From: JBFWNG01 sp050251195
GTDB taxonomy: Bacteria > Bdellovibrionota_B > Oligoflexia > Oligoflexales > Oligoflexaceae
Direction: 5' to 3'
Length of the DNA: 64,000 bases
NCBI GenBank assembly: GCA_050251195.1
Contig: JBFWNG010000002.1
Span: 619,712 to 683,711 of the forward strand
Shown here one piece after another: positions 9,033-15,184 of this stretch. Within the stretch, counting starts at the first letter, position 1. Each line of letters begins with the position of its first letter. The notes under the pieces were generated by a model, which had not been told where the DNA came from, ran no database searches, and saw only the letters and a list, made by a program, of their open reading frames with translations. The position numbers and the translations under genes were made by a program.

Positions 9033-9288
9033 TTTTTTTGGCTGGCGGCGGGCTTTTTAATTTTTCGATTTTCATTTTTAATTCTTATCTTTAATCTTTA
9101 ATTAATTTTATGTTCGTGGCATCTGTCCCCGAAAGGTGTGAGGTGGGCACACTCCCGCGTATGTTTAATTTTTTTGGCTGGCGCCAGGCTTTTTCATTTT
9201 CGATTTTCATTTTTAATTCTTATCTTTAATTAATTTTATGTTCGTGGCATCTGTCCCCGAAAGGTGTGAGGTGGGCACACTCCCGCGT
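9023..9288. repeat. Direct duplication, unit about 136 bases (9023-9158 and 9159-9288)
   Basis: Both units begin gtatgtttaattttt and end actcccgcgt. The second lacks about 7 bases of the T-rich middle and has a few substitutions. Each unit is AT-rich for its first 90 bases and ends in the GC-rich segment that forms the left arm of the following hairpin. The kinase stop codon is inside unit 1. No coding potential is seen. Confidence 0.9.
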
Positions 9289-9383
9289 GTGACCGTTCGC
9301 TGCGCTTCCTGCTCCGCTCACTCGCACTCCGCTCCCGCTCCGTAGCGTCCCACGCGGGAGTGTGCCCACCTCACACCTTTCGG
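9257..9383. repeat. Hairpin element copy 1: 33-base perfect arms around a 61-base core
   Basis: Left arm 9257-9289 and right arm 9351-9383 are perfect inverted complements. The enclosed core 9290-9350 is the exact reverse complement of the core at 9549-9609. The left arm is also the end of the preceding direct repeat, and its counterpart in the first unit (about 9127-9158) has no core or right arm. So the right arm looks like an inverted copy of pre-existing sequence. Confidence 0.9.
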
Positions 9384-9412
9384 ATGTGGCAACTGTGTGT
9401 CGAATATTAAAC

Positions 9413-9460
9413 ACAGTTTCCGACGTAGGTGACAGTTTCCGACATAGGTGACAGTCCCGG
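9413..9460. repeat. 19-base tandem repeat, possible remnant of a transposon end
   Basis: acagtttccgacgtaggtg at 9413 is followed by a copy with one change at 9432 and a partial third copy (acagtcccgg) at 9451. Short tandem repeats with this layout occur at the ends of some insertion sequences such as IS21-type elements, but no transposase lies nearby. The transposon reading is a weak inference. Confidence 0.4.
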
Positions 9461-9513
9461 TTTTCCGAAAGCTCAAAACTAGATTCCTAAATTCAAATCA
9501 ATGCAGGTGTTGC

Positions 9514-9644
9514 TTCCGTCTGGGGTGAGGGTCCTTGCCTCCCGCGCGGGACGCTACGGAGCGGGAGCGGAGTGCGAGTGAGCGGAGCAGGAAGCGCAGC
9601 GAACGGTCACGCGCGGGAGGCAAGGACCCTCATCCCAGACGGGA
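9514..9644. repeat. Hairpin element copy 2: 35-base arms around the same 61-base core
   Basis: Left arm 9514-9548 and right arm 9610-9644 pair with two mismatches. The core 9549-9609 is identical over 61 bases to copy 1 in inverse orientation. Only the ten stem bases next to the core (ctcccgcgYg and its complement) are shared between copies; the outer arms are unrelated. Open frames across it on both strands are by-products of the palindrome. Confidence 0.9.
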
Positions 9645-9860
9645 CCAGGTGTTACAAAAATAGGAAGAAGCGAACCAGGTGTTACAAAAATAGGAAGAAG
9701 CGAACCAGGTGTTACAAAAATAGGAAGAAGCGAACCAGGTGTTACAAAGATAGGAAGAAACGAACCAGGTGTTACAAAAGGTGTTACAAAGATAGGAAGA
9801 AGCAAACCAGGTGTTACAAAGATAGGAAGAAGCAAACCAGGTGTTACAAAGAAAGGAAGA
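9644..9860. repeat. 30-base tandem array, about seven units
   Basis: Units start at 9644, 9674, 9704 and 9734, followed by a truncated unit at 9764 and a restart at 9780, then units at 9806 and 9836. The unit begins accaggtgttacaaa and ends aggaagaagcga, with a few substitutions. It abuts the right arm of hairpin copy 2 and ends just before the stop codon of the 9864-11057 gene. It is not a CRISPR: there are no distinct spacers and the array is fully tandem. Confidence 0.9.
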
Positions 9861-9863
9861 AGA

Positions 9864-11057
9864 CTATTTCTCCAAAGCCGCTTGCAGAGCTAAAATAGAA
9901 GATAAATTGTGCTGCACGTAATCGTTTCTGATATCAAACTCTGTGAGCGAAGAAGTAAACCCCCCAAGCGCGTGCCCATGAAATCCCAATAAGCGTTGTC
10001 TCTCAGACGTCACTTGAGTCGATAATTGAAATTGCATGGAAAGTTGGACGGCCTTCAGAATTCGATCAGGATACGCCGCATAGGCGGGCTTGTTCTTCAC
10101 CCGGGAGAAAAGACGATGAGCGGCCATGAGACCTTCGGACCTAGTCGCTGCGGGTGTTGAACTAGGAGGTGTACGATATCCGCCTATCCAAGCCGGAATC
10201 TGGTGGGATGAGATCTGCGCCGCCAGGATCGCATCGACAATCTTTCTTGCATGTTCCAGGATCTTTTTTTCAGGAAAATGGGTGTAGAGCTTGTCGAGGC
10301 CGTAGAGGAGCCAGTGGTCGTGTTCGATTGATTCGATCGTGAGATCTTTGTCGCGGACATTGATGAGCCAATCTGTGGCCCTCTTTGCGGTGTCCAGCCA
10401 TTTTCGATTGGAATCAACATCGTAAAACCTTACTAGAGCGAATATGGATTCTCCGGGGTAATACTCGGAAATCATCTTCATGTCTTCGCCGGTGCGCGCA
10501 TGCTGTTTGTGAAATCCAAACTCGCCCGAGGGTTTCTGTACCGTGTTAAGCCTCGAAGCAAGTCTTCGCATGACTTCTAAATGGGACGAATCACCCGTTA
10601 CAGCCGTGTATTCGCTGAGAGCAAGGAGAGCTAAGCCATTGCCGCCAAGCTTTGTGGCGTCATCTTCTATGACACATAAGTCTTTCGGTGTCTGAGGACA
10701 CGGTTTCATTGTCTGAAGCAAATAGCCGATCGAGCGATTGATTGCTTCGAGCATTGCCTTGCTCTTGTTTGAGTCATAGTATTCTATCATTGAGAACAGG
10801 GCGCCCGCGTGTCGCAATATGTTGTACGTGTCTTTGGATCTGTCGCGCACCGGATCGTAGGAATATATGAATGAGCCATCGCCATTGACGGAGCGGCGAA
10901 GGTACTCAGCCGCGGCAGTTGCGGCTACGTCGAGTTGTAGCTCAACCTTGTCGTCCGCCTTGGATGGAGCGGATCGCATAATATCAGCGAGGAGGGCGCC
11001 CGCGACGACGACGGCTCCGAAAGTTGATGCTATGGTAAACTTGGATCTGAAGTTCAT
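9864..11057 (-). CDS. Secreted or membrane-anchored alpha/alpha-toroid protein
   Basis: 397 residues with an N-terminal hydrophobic segment (about 8-28) that could be a signal peptide or anchor. The rest is helix-rich with repeated helical hairpins (for example GNGLALLALSEYT and YYPGESIFALVRFYD). This resembles (alpha/alpha)6 toroids of the six-hairpin glycosidase, lyase and epimerase superfamily; the exact family is not recognised. A conserved-looking His/Asp/Trp stretch (IEHDHWLLYGLD) could line the active site. Action on a carbohydrate in the periplasm is inferred from the fold only. The stop codon lies 3-4 bases from the 30-base tandem array. The gene is divergent from the DCC gene. Confidence 0.6.
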   Translation of the reverse strand: MNFRSKFTIASTFGAVVVAGALLADIMRSAPSKADDKVELQLDVAATAAAEYLRRSVNGDGSFIYSYDPVRDRSKDTYNILRHAGALFSMIEYYDSNKSKAMLEAINRSIGYLLQTMKPCPQTPKDLCVIEDDATKLGGNGLALLALSEYTAVTGDSSHLEVMRRLASRLNTVQKPSGEFGFHKQHARTGEDMKMISEYYPGESIFALVRFYDVDSNRKWLDTAKRATDWLINVRDKDLTIESIEHDHWLLYGLDKLYTHFPEKKILEHARKIVDAILAAQISSHQIPAWIGGYRTPPSSTPAATRSEGLMAAHRLFSRVKNKPAYAAYPDRILKAVQLSMQFQLSTQVTSERQRLLGFHGHALGGFTSSLTEFDIRNDYVQHNLSSILALQAALEK

Positions 11058-11133
11058 TCAGAAATTATGACCTGTCCCTAAGAAACGATCAAGTGTACTT
11101 TAGGAGTGGTAGAAAAATGGTCCGAGAGAGTCG

Positions 11134-11538
11134 ATGACGGGACCCAAGGACAATCCGATAGTCTTTTTCGACGGCGTATGCGGCCTTTGCGACCGGATTG
11201 TGACGTTTCTTTTTCAAAGGGACAAAAGCCATGTCCTCCGATTCGCCCCCCTTCAAGGTACGACGGCCGCCTCCCGATTGGACGACAAACTGCGCAAAGA
11301 CTTGGATTCTTTGGTGTACGTCCATGAAAATACGGTACTTAGGAAATCCGACGCCGTTATCGAAGCCTGCGTTCAATTGGGCGGATTGTGGAAAAGCGCC
11401 CGGTACTTGCTTGTAATACCTCAGGGACTGCGCAACCTTTGTTATGATTTGGTAGCCTCCAACAGGTACCAGATCTTTGGTAAGAAGGAAGCCTGCCGCC
11501 TTCCCTCCTTAGACGAAAAACAATACTTTTTTGATTGA
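11134..11538 (+). CDS. DCC-family thiol-disulfide oxidoreductase (DUF393)
   Basis: 134 residues. VFFDGVCGLCD near the N-terminus is the hallmark of the DCC family, with the CxxC pair Cys16/Cys19 that gives a thioredoxin-like redox site. There is no signal peptide, so it is cytoplasmic. Members are thought to exchange thiols and disulfides, but physiological partners are mostly unknown. It is a stand-alone gene, divergent from the toroid protein gene with 76 bases between the starts. Confidence 0.85.
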   Translation: MTGPKDNPIVFFDGVCGLCDRIVTFLFQRDKSHVLRFAPLQGTTAASRLDDKLRKDLDSLVYVHENTVLRKSDAVIEACVQLGGLWKSARYLLVIPQGLRNLCYDLVASNRYQIFGKKEACRLPSLDEKQYFFD

Positions 11539-11638
11539 TTCTCCTTTGCTTTTCGTTGGTTAGCATTTTCTCAAGTTTTTTCTCATAATGCCGAAGAGTT
11601 GGAGTCAAAATATCACACTCCTCAACGAGAGGTCATCG

Positions 11639-12052
11639 ATGTTACCCCGCATGATAATTTCAATGTGTTTGGCCATCGCATTCGCGCTTGCTTGCGTGAA
11701 AAAGTCTGACAATAAAAACAAGGCAGCGCCGGCAACGTCGCAGCAGCAGCAACAACAACCCTCAGAATCGGCGACGTTGCCGCCTCCAAGTCCTGCTCCA
11801 TCCACCTCGGATGCAACCGTGGAGAAGAAACCCTGTGGAGAAAGTAGTGACGACGACGACAAGGCAGATTTGAGACTGAAGGGCGACGATGAAGATGAGG
11901 ACGAAGACGAGGACGAAGACAAAAAAGACGACGATGACGACGATAAGAAAAAAGACGACGACGACGATAAGAAAGACGATGAAGACGATAAGAAAGACGA
12001 AGATTGTGGCGATAAAAAGGATAAAGACGATAAAGACGATAAAGAAGACTAG
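11639..12052 (+). CDS. Highly acidic Asp/Glu/Lys-repeat lipoprotein
   Basis: The ATG at 11639 is used because GAGAGG lies 6 bases upstream and the protein then starts with a good signal peptide ending in the lipobox FALAC. After a Gln- and Pro-rich linker, the C-terminal 60 residues or so are almost only Asp, Glu and Lys in short runs (KKDDDDDKKDDE-type), broken by two Cys. The DNA shows the same simple repeats (gacgac, gataag). Such polyacidic tails can bind divalent cations or act as a charged spacer; no function is known. An intrinsic terminator follows. Confidence 0.7.
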   Translation: MLPRMIISMCLAIAFALACVKKSDNKNKAAPATSQQQQQQPSESATLPPPSPAPSTSDATVEKKPCGESSDDDDKADLRLKGDDEDEDEDEDEDKKDDDDDDKKKDDDDDKKDDEDDKKDEDCGDKKDKDDKDDKED

Positions 12053-12068
12053 AAAATAAAAAGAGGAA

Positions 12069-12096
12069 GGGCGGTAACCAACCGCCCTTTTGTTTT
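12069..12096 (+). terminator. Rho-independent terminator
   Basis: Stem gggcggt (12069-12075) pairs with accgccc (12081-12087), with a 5-base loop, followed by TTTTGTTTT. It lies 17 bases after the acidic lipoprotein stop. Confidence 0.85.
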
Positions 12097-12121
12097 AAGG
12101 AAGATCTATAGACTAGCGTTA

Positions 12122-12988
12122 TCAATGAGGGACTGATTCTCCCGATGCCGCTTTTGCGGCTAGCTCGAGGATAATAGGAAGGGCGAGAGACTTGTATTTG
12201 AGCAACATGGTTTGTTGTAACTCGTTTGCGTTCTTGGTCTTTGCCAGAGCCGCGTCAAAGTTCTTGATATAATCGCCGGTAGCTTTCAGTGAGGCTATTG
12301 AGTCCTTGGCATTCGGCGTCTTATGGCCAGCTACGACAATTTTTGGATTGAGCGCACGGATGGTCGCAAGATTTTCGAGCCAAGTTTTGCGACGTGCCGC
12401 ATCGGTTTCAGCAAGCCAAACATGAACACCGTTGTAGACAGCGTCTCCGGCGATAACAGCGTTCAAACTTGGGATATGAAACACTACAGCGTTTTCAATC
12501 TCGGCCGATTTCAACTTAATGATTTTTATCGCCTGTCCTTCTAAGACTATCGAATCTGAATTGAAAGATTCCGGTGTCAGCGGAGCGGAGGTTAGATTAT
12601 TCCCATACATCGGTTTCCATGCTGCGAGCTTTTGGGGGCCTAAGATCTTCGCCTGTGCCGCGATTTCTGGCGTTGCGTAAAACTTGACGTTGGGAAACGT
12701 ACGTTGAATAACCTCCATTCCGAAATAATGATCGGGATGGGCGTGCGTTATGTAGACGGCCTTGAGCTCCTTTCCGGACTCCAAAATTTGCGCCGTCAGG
12801 CGATGGGCGGCACTCAAGGTAAACTGACCGTCTATCAAGATGGCTTCCTTTTCGCCCTTGATCAAAGTAGAGGTCGCATGAAAGCCCGCGGCGTCGCTTG
12901 TGAATACCTCGAGCTCCAAATTCTTTGCGCTGCTGCCCGTTGTTAGTGCTAAGACTCCGAAAACCATACCTAGAACAAACCGTTTCAT
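12122..12988 (-). CDS. Periplasmic metallo-beta-lactamase-fold hydrolase
   Basis: 288 residues with a cleavable-looking signal peptide ending near Ala21. The zinc motif THAHPDH (His82, His84, Asp86, His87) and later His and Asp residues (the AGD and GH motifs) place it in the MBL-fold superfamily. It resembles the subgroup often annotated as MBL hydrolases of unknown substrate rather than a true beta-lactamase. It is divergent from a TetR gene, and two palindromic operators lie between them, so it is probably induced by a compound sensed by that regulator. Confidence 0.85.
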   Translation of the reverse strand: MKRFVLGMVFGVLALTTGSSAKNLELEVFTSDAAGFHATSTLIKGEKEAILIDGQFTLSAAHRLTAQILESGKELKAVYITHAHPDHYFGMEVIQRTFPNVKFYATPEIAAQAKILGPQKLAAWKPMYGNNLTSAPLTPESFNSDSIVLEGQAIKIIKLKSAEIENAVVFHIPSLNAVIAGDAVYNGVHVWLAETDAARRKTWLENLATIRALNPKIVVAGHKTPNAKDSIASLKATGDYIKNFDAALAKTKNANELQQTMLLKYKSLALPIILELAAKAASGESVPH

Positions 12989-13013
12989 AATTTACATCCT
13001 TTCAACTTATTAA

Positions 13014-13061
13014 TAGACAGACCTGTCTATTTGCTAGGTGAATATATACAGACTTGTCTGT
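13014..13061. promoter_or_regulatory. Two TetR-type operator palindromes
   Basis: Site 1, TAGACAGACCTGTCTA (13014-13029), has 7-base arms. Site 2, ACAGACTTGTCTGT (13048-13061), shares the half-site (A)GACNTGTC(T). Their centres are 33 bases apart, about three helical turns. They lie in the 150-base gap between the divergent MBL and TetR genes. TetR regulators typically bind such sites and repress both directions until a ligand binds. Confidence 0.7.
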
Positions 13062-13138
13062 TTTGTCAAGTCGTGGTATAATCTTTTTTGAAGCCGTGGT
13101 AAGGCTTTGAAAATAAAGTGGATTTATGGAGGCAGGAC

Positions 13139-13690
13139 GTGCGTCCTTCAAAAAAACAACAAGTTATTGATACAGCTACGAGGCTTTTCTGCGAGCGGGG
13201 TTATCAGGCGACCGGTATCGACACGGTGATCGAAGAAGCAGGCGTAGCCAAGATGACACTTTACGGTAACTTCAAATCAAAAGAAGAATTGATTCTTGAA
13301 TGCATCCGGCAACTCGACGACGAAGCTTTCGAATGGTACGTAAAAAACATCATGGACTCCACGACCGATCCGAGAGCGAGGGTCATGAACATATTTAAGG
13401 TGCTCCACGAACTGGTGTCGAGGGGACCCTTCCACGGATGTCCGTTTATACGTGCGTCCACGGAGTACCCTGATGTGAACAACAAGATTCATGGCATGGC
13501 TGCGAGCCACAAGGAGCGCATGCGCAAATTCTTCGAACAACTTGTCGCCGATGCTGGCATCAAACAGCCCAAAAAGGTCGCGTCGAAGATTCAAATCATT
13601 ATGGAAGGCACCATGGCCATGGTGCAGGTGACCGGAGACACTCAATTGGTAAAGACAGCGTCGGAGATACTCCGCAGTATCGTTGACTAG
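13139..13690 (+). CDS. TetR/AcrR-family transcriptional regulator
   Basis: The GTG at 13139 is chosen because GGAGG lies 6 bases upstream; an upstream GTG at 13118 would add seven residues without a ribosome site. The N-terminal HTH (ATRLFCERGYQATGIDTVIE, then the recognition helix around AGVAKMTLYGNF) is typical. The C-terminal ligand domain carries a GPFHGCPFIRAS motif seen in one TetR subgroup. It probably controls itself and the divergent MBL hydrolase through the palindromes at 13014-13061. The inducer is unknown. Confidence 0.87.
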   Translation: MRPSKKQQVIDTATRLFCERGYQATGIDTVIEEAGVAKMTLYGNFKSKEELILECIRQLDDEAFEWYVKNIMDSTTDPRARVMNIFKVLHELVSRGPFHGCPFIRASTEYPDVNNKIHGMAASHKERMRKFFEQLVADAGIKQPKKVASKIQIIMEGTMAMVQVTGDTQLVKTASEILRSIVD

Positions 13691-13819
13691 CCCAAAACAG
13701 CGCTTTTGCGCGAAGCGGTTTGCCTTGACCATGAGAGGCTCGTTCGCTAAGATAGCAAATAAATTCAAATTTATATGTGAGTTTTCGGAAACATATATAG
13801 CTACTGAAGTGAAAGAAAA

Positions 13820-15184
13820 TTGCTTTTTCAAGCGTCGCGTTCTTTTTGTCGGTCATTGGGGTTGGCGGTACTCTTCCTAGCCTTTGTGGATTCTCGTTGC
13901 CTAGCAGCTGATATGGACGGTCACTTCCAATTAGGCGTTCATAGTACCAACGCTAAGTTTCAAGAGGAAAGAACGGGAGAAGAAAAGAACGACGCGATGC
14001 TCGCCATGGCACGGTTGAAGTGGCGAACGCAGAGCGTATTCCAGCCTCGGGACCGCATCATCTTAGACGTCAGAGACAGGTACGATCTTTTCGGCAAACT
14101 CGACAAGAATATTTATCAGCTCGCCCCAGACAACCGCTTGGCATTGAGGCAGCTGGCATTTGAGCACCCCTATGAGTATTTTTCTTTCTATTACAGCGTT
14201 GGTCGCTTCGATGTTTCCGAGGCGGGTATTCTCGCAAATGACGGCGTTGAGGTTGGTTATCGTTTTAGTGACACCTGGCGGGCAAGTTTATTTGCCGGCG
14301 TAAGTCCCGCAGACATCAAAAGTAGCGTTCAGATTCAGCCCGAGGAGAATGCAAGCGGACCACGGACGCAAGGAGGCGTTTATGCGGTGTACGAAAAGGC
14401 GAGTTTGTCGGGGTTCCCAGCTTACTATGTGAGCAATGCTCTTTCGAAGTCTGTAGACGACGGGGCCACTGCCGCGGAAAGGGTGTTTCTCTTTCACAAT
14501 AGCGTACTCACGTTTGACGAGAAGAATCGCGCTGGCTTTAGTCTCGACTACGATATAAAACCTGAAGCCGTGCTGCGACGCTGGTTTTTGTCGTATTTCC
14601 ACCGTCGAGAATCTTTTCGCGCCTATCTCACGGCGAGCCGAATAGACGTGAACGACTATCTTCTCGAGAAGGAAGTGAGAGAGACTCTGCCGGCAAGCCC
14701 CTTTACAACCTACGGTTTGAGACTGATTGCCAGCCCCACGAAGTCGTTTCATCTCAATCTTCGGGGATCCCAGACGACACGGCAGGCCGATCAACTGAAA
14801 AAGCAAGAAGCGAGTGCCGGGCCAACCTTTCTTTTTTCCAGGGTACGACTGACAATCCTTGGAGGCGTTCGGACGAACTATCTTAGTAAAGACAATTTTG
14901 TCTTTAGTGAACTTGGGTATTACAGCAATGCATGGAACTTTCGGTTGACATACACGGGCACCAAAGAAACCTATACGGAAGAAGAAAAGGTGTTGAATGT
15001 TCAGAACGTCGGCGCTTATGCGGAAATCTATATGTCCAACAATCTCTTCAGCAGTCTTGGATATAACTTCATCAAGGATGAGGAAGTTCAGATTACCTCC
15101 GGCCTTTTGACAATCGGATATCGCTTTGGCAAAAAACCGAAAGCTCCTGTTCGCGACGAACCTACTGTAGCGTGGGAGGGGTAA
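13820..15184 (+). CDS. Outer-membrane beta-barrel protein, putative partner of the 33-haem cytochrome
   Basis: 454 residues: a signal peptide, then many short amphipathic strands with alternating aromatic residues (YFSFYYSVGRFD, LLTIGYRFGKK), as in outer-membrane barrels. I do not recognise a specific family. The start is uncertain: TTG at 13820 is the only in-frame start after an upstream stop and has only a weak GA-rich site; TTG at 13856 would still leave a signal peptide. Its end overlaps the first base of the cytochrome ATG, so the two are co-translated. By analogy with porin-cytochrome conduits (MtrB/PioB-type) it may hold or guide the cytochrome; this is inferred from context, not homology. 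Confidence 0.65.
   Translation: MLFQASRSFCRSLGLAVLFLAFVDSRCLAADMDGHFQLGVHSTNAKFQEERTGEEKNDAMLAMARLKWRTQSVFQPRDRIILDVRDRYDLFGKLDKNIYQLAPDNRLALRQLAFEHPYEYFSFYYSVGRFDVSEAGILANDGVEVGYRFSDTWRASLFAGVSPADIKSSVQIQPEENASGPRTQGGVYAVYEKASLSGFPAYYVSNALSKSVDDGATAAERVFLFHNSVLTFDEKNRAGFSLDYDIKPEAVLRRWFLSYFHRRESFRAYLTASRIDVNDYLLEKEVRETLPASPFTTYGLRLIASPTKSFHLNLRGSQTTRQADQLKKQEASAGPTFLFSRVRLTILGGVRTNYLSKDNFVFSELGYYSNAWNFRLTYTGTKETYTEEEKVLNVQNVGAYAEIYMSNNLFSSLGYNFIKDEEVQITSGLLTIGYRFGKKPKAPVRDEPTVAWEG

Noticed and set aside
9644..9860. CRISPR array
   Set aside because: The units are directly tandem with no variable spacers and no cas genes are near.
9554..9898. Open frames on both strands across the repeat island, with repetitive protein such as RCYKNRKK
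   Set aside because: They are translations of the hairpin and the 30-base tandem array, with no ribosome site and low-complexity product.
11605..12125. Ser-rich and Arg/Leu-rich minus-strand frames opposite the acidic lipoprotein
   Set aside because: They are shadows of the gac/gat repeats; the plus-strand gene has a signal peptide, ribosome site and terminator.
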